Shown here: positions 1 through 7,629 of the stretch, piece by piece
Numbering within the stretch: the first letter of the stretch is position 1
How the letters are laid out: every line of letters begins with the position of its first letter
NCBI RefSeq assembly: GCF_901827175.1
Contig: NZ_LR594662.1
Coordinates: 5,828,001 to 5,892,000, forward strand
DNA length: 64,000 nucleotides
Reading direction: 5' to 3'
DNA from: Variovorax sp. RA8
Lineage (GTDB): Bacteria; Pseudomonadota; Gammaproteobacteria; Burkholderiales; Burkholderiaceae_C
Program-made: the position numbers and the translations under genes
Notes under the pieces: generated by a model
Told to the model about the DNA's origin: nothing
Seen by the model: the letters and a program-made list of their open reading frames with translations, nothing else
The model's database searches: none

Positions 1-735
1 GCTCACGCCCGTTCCGCGGGCCTCGCAGAACACGGCGCCGTTCGCCTGCACGCCGGCGAAGTCGGCACCCTCCAGCGTCGCGCCCTGGAAGTTGCACTGC
101 GGCATCGCCACCTGCGCGAAGCGCGCGCCGCTCAGGTCGAGGCAGGAGAACTGGCAGCCGTCCAGCGCCAGCCCGGCGAAGGACTTCTGCGCCAGCCCGG
201 TCTTGTGGAAGATCACGCGGCGCAGGCTGGCGCGCTCCCAGCTCAGGCGCGCCAGGTCGCATTCCATCACCGAGGTGTGCAGCCAGCGGCTGTCGTCGGC
301 GTTGACGTCGACCAGGCTGCTGCCCAGGAAGGCGGCCGATTCGAGCGAGCAGCCGGCCAGCGCCGCGTGGTCGAGCCGGCAGGCGGAAAAGGTCGCCATG
401 TCGAGCGCCGCGCGGGCGAGCTGCCCATGCGGGAGCCGGCAGCCGGTGAAGGTGGCGCCGTGCAGGTTGGCCTCGCGGAAATCCACGTGCTCGAGCTCGC
501 ACTGGTTGAAGACGGCGCGGCGCAGGTTGGCGCCGTTGAAGAGCGCGCCGCGCAGGTCGCACTGGTCGAACAGGGTCTCGCGCGCATCGGCGCCGCGGAA
601 GTCGGCCTGCGCCAGCTGCGTGCGCGTGAAGATGCCGCCGCCGAGGTAGCTCTTCGCGAAGGAGCCCTTGCGCAGGTCCTGGCCTTCGATCGGTTCGCCC
701 AGCGCGGCGGCATAGGCCAGCAGTTGCGCCTTCAT
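1..735 (-). CDS. pentapeptide-repeat protein, T6SS-linked (C-terminus beyond window)
   Basis: The visible 245 codons begin MKAQLLAYAAALGEP and pass into an uninterrupted series of A(D/N)LxG-type pentapeptides such as ADFRGADARE and ANLRRAVFNQ, which predict a right-handed quadrilateral beta-helix. No catalytic motif is visible. The ATG at 735 overlaps the stop of the upstream DUF2169 gene as ATGA, so the two are almost certainly translationally coupled. The frame is still open at position 1, so the length is unknown. Pentapeptide proteins beside DUF2169 genes are common in T6SS vgrG neighbourhoods. A structural or effector-loading role is inferred, and a DNA-gyrase-protecting role cannot be excluded. 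Confidence 0.85.
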   Translation of the reverse strand, partial: MKAQLLAYAAALGEPIEGQDLRKGSFAKSYLGGGIFTRTQLAQADFRGADARETLFDQCDLRGALFNGANLRRAVFNQCELEHVDFREANLHGATFTGCRLPHGQLARAALDMATFSACRLDHAALAGCSLESAAFLGSSLVDVNADDSRWLHTSVMECDLARLSWERASLRRVIFHKTGLAQKSFAGLALDGCQFSCLDLSGARFAQVAMPQCNFQGATLEGADFAGVQANGAVFCEARGTGVS

Positions 736-3329
736 GGCGTGCCCCCCGCATGCTGCTCCGGCGCCAGCCGCGGCCAGGTGCGGGCCCGCTGCAGCAGCGC
801 GCCTTCGAGGCGCGCATCGCCGTCGAGCCGGATGCGCGACAGGTCGGCGCCGAACAGGTTGGCGTTGCGCAGATCGGCGCCGCGCAGGTCGGCGCGCTGC
901 AGGATCGCGTCCTTGAAGTCCACGCCCGCGAGCCGCGCCCGCGCCAGCACCGCCTTGCGCAGCAGCGCGCCCTTGGCGCTTGCCAGCCGCGCATCGCAAT
1001 CGGTCAGTTGCGCCATGCCGAGGTTGGCCCCGTCGAGCCGGGCGCGCACCAGCCGCGCGCCGGTGAGATTGCATTCGCCGAGGTTGGCGCCCTGCAGGCC
1101 GGCGCCCGTGAAGTCGGCGTGCGCCAGGGTGGTGGCCTGCACGAAGCTCGCGCCGGCCAAGTGCGCGCCACTGAAATCGGCACGTTCGAGCCGGCACCCG
1201 ATGAAGTTGCTGCCCGCCAGCTTCGCACCGCGGAAGTCCAGCCCCTGCAGGTCGCATTCGATGAAGTTGCACGCGGCCAACTCGGCCTCGGCCAGCACCA
1301 CACCCTTCATGTCCAGCTTGTAGAAGAGCAGGCCCGGGCCCACCGCGCCGCTCCAGTCGGCCGCGCCCCAGCGCGTGTCCATCAGCTCGGCGCCGGCCAG
1401 GCGGGCCTGGCGCAGCTGGGTCGCCTCGAAGCTGCAGTACTGCAGGTTGGCACCCGAGAACTCGGCTCGGTCGAAGACGGCACCGCGCAGCTGCGCGCGG
1501 CCCAGGTTGGCGGCCTGGAAGACGGTCTCGATCGCGATCGCGCCGCGCAGGTCGGCATGGGCCAGCACGGCGGCGCGGAAGTTCGCACCCGACAGGTTGG
1601 CGCCCGCGAGCCGGGCGCTTTCGAGCCAGGCGCCGGTGAAGTCGATGCCACGCAGGTCGAGATTGGAAAAGTCCGCGCCGGTGAAGTCCGCACCCGGCAG
1701 CTGCTTCGTGCCGCGCGCGAGCAGCCATTCGATCTCGCGCCGGGCCTCGGCCGCACGCTCGCCCGCAAGCGGCGCGACCGGCGGCTGCATGTGGGCGTTC
1801 TTCAGGTAGTCGAGGTGGTGCGCCATTTCCTGCAGCACGAGCTGCGGTGCCATCGTCGCCCGGTCGAAGACGCGCTCGCCCAGCGCGAAGCCCTTCTCGA
1901 TCTCGGCCAGCTGCGCGCTCGCGCGGTAGCTGGGCGGCCCGCGATGCACCAGCCGCTCGGGGTCGAGCTTCTTCTCGCGCATGAAGGCCTGTGCGTTCTC
2001 CAGCTGCGTCACCGCGTCCTCGACGGCGGCCCACTGCTGCTTCTCCATCTCGGCTTCTAGCTTCTCGAGGTACGCCGGCAGTTCCTGCGCACTCGGCGGC
2101 TTCTCGCGCGGCGCGAGGCGAACTCCGAGGGCGTCCGGGTCCTTGCCCTGCGCGCGCAGCTGGTCGCGCGCCATCTCGACGTCGACCTGCGCACGCCGGT
2201 ACTGCGCGTCCTCGCGCAGCCCGTCGGACTTCATCACCGCCTGCGCCTGCTCCTGGCCGGGGTCGACAGTGTCCAGGCCCGCGGGCACCAGGTCCGCATC
2301 GTTGAGCGCCTGCACCGCAGCGCGCCGGCCGTCGAGGCGCTTGCCGAGCACCTCCAGGTAGTGCTCGGGCGGGCGCGGCTCGTCGAGGCGCTCGACGGCG
2401 CCGAGCAGCTGGCGCACATCGCCGCCGTCGTCCTCGCCGGTCTCGGCCAGGCCCTGGTGGATCAGCACCATGCGCCCGGCGTGCGGGAAGAACCACACGG
2501 TCGTCAACCGCATCGGGATCTCGCGCAGCCGCGTGTCGCCGTTGGTCCTGTAGTTGGCGAAGGCGCGCACCCGCAGGGCGGGCAGCGTGCCCTCGATACG
2601 CGCGCGTTCCGGATGCATGTGGTCGAGCGCGTAAGGCTCGTCGCCGCGCAAGGGCGCGTCCAGCCACTGGTCGCTGGGCGCGAGGTTGAAGTAGCGCCAG
2701 TCGACATCGGGCGGGAAGCCCGGCGCGTGCGCCTGAAGCCAGGCCTCGTCGTAGGTGCCGCGCAGGGCGGCGCGCTGCGGATGCATGACGTCGAGCGGCC
2801 CGAAGCCGGCCGGCGTCACCGCCTGGTCCGGCCGTTGCAGGCGCGCCTCCGGCAGCTCCAGGTTCGGCAGCCATTGCACGCCGCCTTCGACGCTGCGTCC
2901 GCGGCCCTGCGGATTGGGCGCGAAGTCCGGGCCGCCGTAGGCGTGGGTCCAGGCCAGCGGCATCCGCTCGAAGGGACGCGGCCGGCTGGGTGCGCCCGCG
3001 TCCCAGTAGCGCTCGCCGAAGACCAGCAGCGTCTTGTCGCGTGCGCCGAGCCGCGCGCGCACCGCCACCGCCTCCGGCCGCCCGGGCGCGGGCCAGGCAT
3101 GGCCGTGCACCAGGAATTCCGGCGTGAGCTTGGCGATGCCCTCGTCGATCAGCGGCACCGCCATCTCGGCCGTGAGGAAGTTCCACATCGACTGCTCGTT
3201 CCACAGCGTGCCACGCGCGGCCTGCGCGAAAGGCACGTGCAGGTAACCCGAGACGCACAGGCCGAAGCGCTTGCGGTATTCCATCGGCCGCGCCGACAGG
3301 CCGAGCACCTGGGGCTTGATCACATGCAT
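732..3329 (-). CDS. DUF2169 domain protein with C-terminal pentapeptide repeats, putative T6SS adaptor
   Basis: This 865-residue protein has an N-terminal DUF2169 module (about residues 1-310, beginning MHVIKPQVLGLSARP, with aromatic-rich motifs such as WTHAYGGPDF). A charged, probably helical linker follows (about 350-540), then a long pentapeptide-repeat domain from about 543 to the end (ADFTGADFSNLDLRG and many more). DUF2169 proteins are known as adaptors that help load effectors onto VgrG, as in the Agrobacterium Tde2 system. Here it lies 9 bp downstream of vgrG and overlaps the next pentapeptide gene by 4 bp, which fits an adaptor or cargo role. An AGGGG sequence precedes the start. The specific partner is not visible in the window. 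Confidence 0.88.
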   Translation of the reverse strand: MHVIKPQVLGLSARPMEYRKRFGLCVSGYLHVPFAQAARGTLWNEQSMWNFLTAEMAVPLIDEGIAKLTPEFLVHGHAWPAPGRPEAVAVRARLGARDKTLLVFGERYWDAGAPSRPRPFERMPLAWTHAYGGPDFAPNPQGRGRSVEGGVQWLPNLELPEARLQRPDQAVTPAGFGPLDVMHPQRAALRGTYDEAWLQAHAPGFPPDVDWRYFNLAPSDQWLDAPLRGDEPYALDHMHPERARIEGTLPALRVRAFANYRTNGDTRLREIPMRLTTVWFFPHAGRMVLIHQGLAETGEDDGGDVRQLLGAVERLDEPRPPEHYLEVLGKRLDGRRAAVQALNDADLVPAGLDTVDPGQEQAQAVMKSDGLREDAQYRRAQVDVEMARDQLRAQGKDPDALGVRLAPREKPPSAQELPAYLEKLEAEMEKQQWAAVEDAVTQLENAQAFMREKKLDPERLVHRGPPSYRASAQLAEIEKGFALGERVFDRATMAPQLVLQEMAHHLDYLKNAHMQPPVAPLAGERAAEARREIEWLLARGTKQLPGADFTGADFSNLDLRGIDFTGAWLESARLAGANLSGANFRAAVLAHADLRGAIAIETVFQAANLGRAQLRGAVFDRAEFSGANLQYCSFEATQLRQARLAGAELMDTRWGAADWSGAVGPGLLFYKLDMKGVVLAEAELAACNFIECDLQGLDFRGAKLAGSNFIGCRLERADFSGAHLAGASFVQATTLAHADFTGAGLQGANLGECNLTGARLVRARLDGANLGMAQLTDCDARLASAKGALLRKAVLARARLAGVDFKDAILQRADLRGADLRNANLFGADLSRIRLDGDARLEGALLQRARTWPRLAPEQHAGGTP

Positions 3330-3338
3330 GGACAGCCC

Positions 3339-6152
3339 CTAGCCACCCGAGCCGCCCGAACCGCCGGACCCCGGCGCCGGCGGCAGCTGGAAGGGGGCAT
3401 CGGCGGGCGCGATGCCATCGCCGCTGGTCGCCTGCGTGCTGTTCGGCGCCGGCCCGCTGGTGAGCGCGCCCACGTCGTTGCCGGTCGCGCCGCCCGACTG
3501 CGACAGCCGGTTGAGGCGCGCTGCCAGCCCTGGATGTCCCGCATCGGCCGCGGCCTGCGCTGCGTCGCGCAGCTCCTGGCGCGCCGCGCTGTACTGGTCC
3601 GACAGCTCGGAGAAGCCCATGCCGGCAGAGAACACGCTGAGGCCCGCCATCACGCCCAGCACCTCGGCCGCCACCGCCGCATCGGCGGCCGCCAGCGCAG
3701 CGCCGCCACCCGCGCCGCCGCCGCCCGGCGAATAGACCTTCATCGTGATCAGCTCCAGGTGCGGGCCCACCGAGGCGCTGATCTTCGCCGCCGCCACGGC
3801 CTCCATCTGCACCGCCAGCGTGGTGCTGATCTGCGCGCCCATGAAGGTGTCCACCGCCAGCCCGAGGAAGGTGCTGCGCGCCAGGCCCATGTTGGTCTCG
3901 CTCGCATGGCCGATGTAGCCGCTGGTGTTGGTGCCCAGCACCGTCGTGTTGTTCTCGATCGAGGTCTGGTTGATCTTGCCGACGGCGAGGATCGAGGCGT
4001 CGGTGTTGCTCAGCAGCGAGAACTTGTTCGCCATGATCGTGTACGGGCCGTTCGGCGAGGTGTGTACCACCGAGTTCGCGCCCGTCACCTTGTGCTCGAT
4101 GTGGCCGGCCTCGAAGGTCATCTTCGCGGCCTTGTACGACAGGTTGCCGGTGATGTTGACCGTCTGGTTGCCGCCGATGGTGCGGGACTCGTTGCCGGTG
4201 GTGTTCTCGGTGCGGGTGGCCTTGGTGTCGGTGTTGATCGCGCCCTTGACCACCAGCGTGTGCACCCCGTCGACCTGGGTGCTCTGGTTGCCGACCACGT
4301 GGTTGTCCTGGTCGGTTCCGACCTTGAGCTTCTGCGCCAGGTCCACCACGTGCGACTCGTTGTTCTTGACGTGGATGCTGCGGTCACGCGTGACGGCCAG
4401 CGTCTGGTCGCGCTGCACGATGCTGCTCTGGTCGCGCTGGACCACCAGGCTCTGGTCGCGCCCGACGGTGGCCGAGTCGTCCAGCTCCACGCTGCGCGCC
4501 ATGTTGCGCTCGGCGTGGACGGAGAGCACCTCCTCGCCCTTCTTGTCCTCGAACTGAATCTCGTTGTAGTTGTTGGCGTTGCCGCCCGGCGTGGAGCGGC
4601 TGCGGAAGCCGCTCTGCGTGGGGGACTTGTACGGGATCGGCTGCTCGTCGTTGTAGACCCGGCCGACGACGATCGGGCGGTCCGGATCGCCGTTGAGGAA
4701 GTCGACGATCACCTCCTGGCCGATGCGCGGGATGAAGTAGCCGCCCCAGCCCTTGCCGGCCCAGGGCTGCGAAACGCGCACCCAGCAGGTCGACTTCTGG
4801 TCGCGCTGGCCGTAGCGGTCCCAGTGGAAATGCACCTTGATGCGGCCATGGTCGTCCACGTGCAGTTCCTCGCCCTCGGGCCCCACCACGATCGCGGTCT
4901 GCGGCCCCGGCATGCGCACCCGCGGCGTCAGGCGCGGCGGCTTGAAAGGGATCTCCACCGGCAGCACCGTCAGCAGGAAGGCGCTGGCGCCGCGCGCGCC
5001 GTCGCGCAAGACCGGCGTGTCCTCGATCAGCTGCTGCAGCAGCTCGCGCGACTCGAGGTTGACGGCGTCGTCGGCCAGCGCCTGGCGCAGCAGCTCGGCG
5101 GGAAGCGCGGCGCCCTTGTAGCCCTCCAGGCCCTCGTAGCCCGGATGGGTCGCGACGAAGGTGCAGCCGGCGATGACGTACTCGCCGTCGCGCGTGCCGT
5201 CCGGGTCGCCCTCCAACTTGAAGGCCAGCCCTGCCGCCACGTCCGGCCAGGTGGTCAGCGCCCAGTGGCGGTCGCGCCGCGCCGTGAGCTCGTCGGCGCG
5301 GATCTTCGCCGTGTTCTCGGCGTCGTCGGTGCTGAAGTAGCCGCCCGGGAACTCGAAGGCTTCGAGGTCGGCCAGCTCGTGGTTGTCGGAGGCGTCGATG
5401 TCCACGCCCAGCTTCTTGCGGATCGCCTTGAAGTCGCTGTCGCGCGCCGCGTGCTTGCCGGTCTCGAAGCGGCGCGCCGCGACCCAGCGGCTGATCTCGT
5501 TGAAGCGGCCCTCGCTGGCGCCGTCGTGCGCGAAGCGCAGCGTCTCCGTCACCGGCAGCTTGGCGTGCGCCACGTCGCTGCTGTCGGCCAGGTGCATGGT
5601 GCCCGGCGCCTCGTGGGCGTCGAACCAGTAGTAGATGCCCTCGTCCTCGAGCAGGCGCGACAGGTAGTCGTAGTCGCTCTCCTGGTGCTGCACGCAGTAG
5701 CGGCGCGCGTTGTGCGTGCCGATCACGTTCTCGGACTTGAGCTTCTTGAAGCGCTTGATCGGGCTGTCCTCGAACACCGCGTCGAGCACTTCCAGCACCG
5801 GCTTGTCCTGCAGGATGCGCGAGTTCGTGCGCTTGCTCAGCAGCCAGAACCAGGAACGCAGCTGGATGCGGTATTCGAAGTAGCGTCCCACCTGTCCGCA
5901 GCGCATGAAGCGCACCGCGTGGCCCTGGCAGTGGCGCTCGTGCCTGCCGCCATCGGGATCGAGGAACTCCATCACCACGTCGAAGGCGCGGCCGAGGATG
6001 TCCTTGGCATCGAGCTGCCGGTTCTTCGACAGCACTGTCAGTTCGTAGACCGATGGCCGCGACAGCCCTTCATGGCCGGCCACGCTCCAGAACATCAGCT
6101 CGCCGGCAACGGGCGAATCGCTCTTGATGGTGAACTGCGTGTCTTCGGCCAT
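3339..6152 (-). CDS. vgrG: type VI secretion tip protein VgrG (TssI) with C-terminal extension
   Basis: The product forms the trimeric spike of the T6SS tube. This 937-residue protein has the gp27-like base (about 1-400, including WLLSKRTNSRILQDKPVLE), the gp5 OB-fold (around WVRVSQPWAGKGWGGYFIPR) and a long beta-helix with repeated VxRDQSxxVxRDQ segments. At roughly residue 808 the spike ends and a non-canonical tail begins: a glycine linker, an alanine-rich hydrophobic helix (AAEVLGVMAGLSVFSAGM), a helical charged stretch and a Pro/Gly/Ser-rich end. Canonical VgrGs are about 600-700 residues, so this tail may carry cargo or dock an effector. AGAGGAG lies just before the ATG. No known enzymatic motif was seen in the tail. 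Confidence 0.95.
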   Translation of the reverse strand: MAEDTQFTIKSDSPVAGELMFWSVAGHEGLSRPSVYELTVLSKNRQLDAKDILGRAFDVVMEFLDPDGGRHERHCQGHAVRFMRCGQVGRYFEYRIQLRSWFWLLSKRTNSRILQDKPVLEVLDAVFEDSPIKRFKKLKSENVIGTHNARRYCVQHQESDYDYLSRLLEDEGIYYWFDAHEAPGTMHLADSSDVAHAKLPVTETLRFAHDGASEGRFNEISRWVAARRFETGKHAARDSDFKAIRKKLGVDIDASDNHELADLEAFEFPGGYFSTDDAENTAKIRADELTARRDRHWALTTWPDVAAGLAFKLEGDPDGTRDGEYVIAGCTFVATHPGYEGLEGYKGAALPAELLRQALADDAVNLESRELLQQLIEDTPVLRDGARGASAFLLTVLPVEIPFKPPRLTPRVRMPGPQTAIVVGPEGEELHVDDHGRIKVHFHWDRYGQRDQKSTCWVRVSQPWAGKGWGGYFIPRIGQEVIVDFLNGDPDRPIVVGRVYNDEQPIPYKSPTQSGFRSRSTPGGNANNYNEIQFEDKKGEEVLSVHAERNMARSVELDDSATVGRDQSLVVQRDQSSIVQRDQTLAVTRDRSIHVKNNESHVVDLAQKLKVGTDQDNHVVGNQSTQVDGVHTLVVKGAINTDTKATRTENTTGNESRTIGGNQTVNITGNLSYKAAKMTFEAGHIEHKVTGANSVVHTSPNGPYTIMANKFSLLSNTDASILAVGKINQTSIENNTTVLGTNTSGYIGHASETNMGLARSTFLGLAVDTFMGAQISTTLAVQMEAVAAAKISASVGPHLELITMKVYSPGGGGAGGGAALAAADAAVAAEVLGVMAGLSVFSAGMGFSELSDQYSAARQELRDAAQAAADAGHPGLAARLNRLSQSGGATGNDVGALTSGPAPNSTQATSGDGIAPADAPFQLPPAPGSGGSGGSGG

Positions 6153-6176
6153 GGCTCCTCTTTCTCTTTCTGCTTG

Positions 6177-7544
6177 CTAGTCCGCCGGGGACAGCGCCTC
6201 TTTCCTGCACGACACCACCCACCCGTCCACGGGCTCGCCGCTCTCCACGCGCAGATCTGCCCGCTCCAACTCCTCGACCACCAGGCCCGCATCCACAAGC
6301 ACCTTGCGCAAGTAGCTCTCACGATGGCTGTAGCGGCCGTGAGGGTGGAGCCGGAAGCCGGCGGCCTCCTCCCCGGCCAAGGCCTCGACGGTGAAGACCA
6401 GCCAGCCCCCCGGCCGCAGGACCTTCGCCGCGGCCTGGAAGAGGCTGCCCAGCTCGCCGAAATAGATCAGCACGTCGGCCGATACGATGAGGTCGCAGGA
6501 GGCCGCCCGGGCGCCCTCGAGGAAGGCAGTGAGCTCGGCCTTCGTCAGCGCGTCGTAGCCCCCCCGCAGCCGCGCCTTGTCGAGCATCGGCTGCGACAGG
6601 TCGACGCCGGCCAGGTGCCGCGCGTACGGTGCGATCAGCGGGCCGCACAGGCCGGTGCCGCAGCCCGCATCCAGCACGTCCAGCGCGCGTTTCGGCTCGC
6701 CCAGGCGCCGTGCCACGGCCTCGGCAACCTGCGCCGGCCCGCGGTAGTCCAGCTCCGCCAGCGTCTTGTCGAAGGTGTTGGCAAAGGCATTGAAGGTGCG
6801 TTCCACGTAGGCGTCGGCGGCGCGCTCCGGCACGGCCTCGCCCGAGCAGCCTGCGAGATGATGGAGCGCCGTCGGGTCCCCGGGGTCCCGCGCCAGCCAG
6901 TCGCGGTAGACCTGCGCCGCCGCGTCCGGCCGCCCGAGCCTGCGGTAGATCAGTCCGAGCAAGGGGCGCGCCATCATGAGCTCGGGGTTCAGGCGCAGGG
7001 CCTCGTCGAGGCAGCTGCGTGCCTCCTCGTTGCGCGACAGGCGCAGCAGCACGCGCCCGAGGTTGGCATGGATCTCGGCCTTGTCCGGGTCCAGTGCGAG
7101 GGCGCGGCGCAGGGTGGACTCCGCTTCCCCGAGCCGCCCCCGCTCGTTCTGGAACACGCCGAGGTTGTTGTGGATGTCGGCGCGCTGCGGCGCCAGCCGC
7201 AGGGCCTGCGCGTAGGCCTCGCCCGCCGCGTCGGCCTGGTCGGCCAGCAGCAGGACATTGCCGAGATTGATGTACCAGCCGAAATGCCGGCCGTCGAGCG
7301 CGATGGCCGCCCGGATCAGCGTGATCGCCCGCGCATGGTCGCCGCGTTGGTGCGCCGCCAGGCCCTTGAAATGCAGGGCCTCGGCATGGCCCGGCGCTGC
7401 CGTGAGGACGCGCTCGTAGCCTTGCTCGGCCTCGTCGAACCGGCCGGCCTCGTGCAGTGCCCGGGCCCGGGCCCACTCCAGCGCCGGGCCGAATGCTTCG
7501 GCCGACGGCGTGGGTTGGACGATGGAATTTGAAGGGTTGCTCAT
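6177..7544 (-). CDS. TPR-repeat protein fused to a class I SAM-dependent methyltransferase
   Basis: This 455-residue protein starts at the ATG at 7544, which has AAGGAG about 8 nt upstream; an in-frame ATG at 7604 has no such site. Residues about 15-265 are tandem TPR helices (for example INLGNVLLLADQADAAGEAY and HNNLGVFQNERGRLGEAEST). Residues about 280-455 are a Rossmann methyltransferase with motif I LDAGCGTGLCGPL near residue 290, followed by an acidic GVDLSQ strand end. It lies between clpV and vgrG in the same direction with short gaps, so co-expression with the secretion genes is likely. The substrate is unknown. Modification of a T6SS component or a cargo protein is a hypothesis based only on position. 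Confidence 0.85.
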   Translation of the reverse strand: MSNPSNSIVQPTPSAEAFGPALEWARARALHEAGRFDEAEQGYERVLTAAPGHAEALHFKGLAAHQRGDHARAITLIRAAIALDGRHFGWYINLGNVLLLADQADAAGEAYAQALRLAPQRADIHNNLGVFQNERGRLGEAESTLRRALALDPDKAEIHANLGRVLLRLSRNEEARSCLDEALRLNPELMMARPLLGLIYRRLGRPDAAAQVYRDWLARDPGDPTALHHLAGCSGEAVPERAADAYVERTFNAFANTFDKTLAELDYRGPAQVAEAVARRLGEPKRALDVLDAGCGTGLCGPLIAPYARHLAGVDLSQPMLDKARLRGGYDALTKAELTAFLEGARAASCDLIVSADVLIYFGELGSLFQAAAKVLRPGGWLVFTVEALAGEEAAGFRLHPHGRYSHRESYLRKVLVDAGLVVEELERADLRVESGEPVDGWVVSCRKEALSPAD

Positions 7545-7629
7545 CGGCGTCTGCTCCTTGTCATGTGTCGACGGTGAGTGGCCACTACTCCCGATCGGTT
7601 CCACGACGAGGCGCGTCTCTTCTTCGCAT

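Noticed and set aside
1..2000. Regularly spaced GCGCAGGTTGGC-like units suggesting a DNA repeat or CRISPR
   Set aside because: The periodicity is 15 bp and is explained by pentapeptide codons on the minus strand; no constant repeat with unique spacers is present.
2361..7532. Very long plus-strand open frame opposite the DUF2169, vgrG and TPR genes
   Set aside because: It mirrors three real minus-strand genes in high-GC DNA and is rich in His/Arg/Ala/Val with no family motif; the minus-strand frames carry clear domains.
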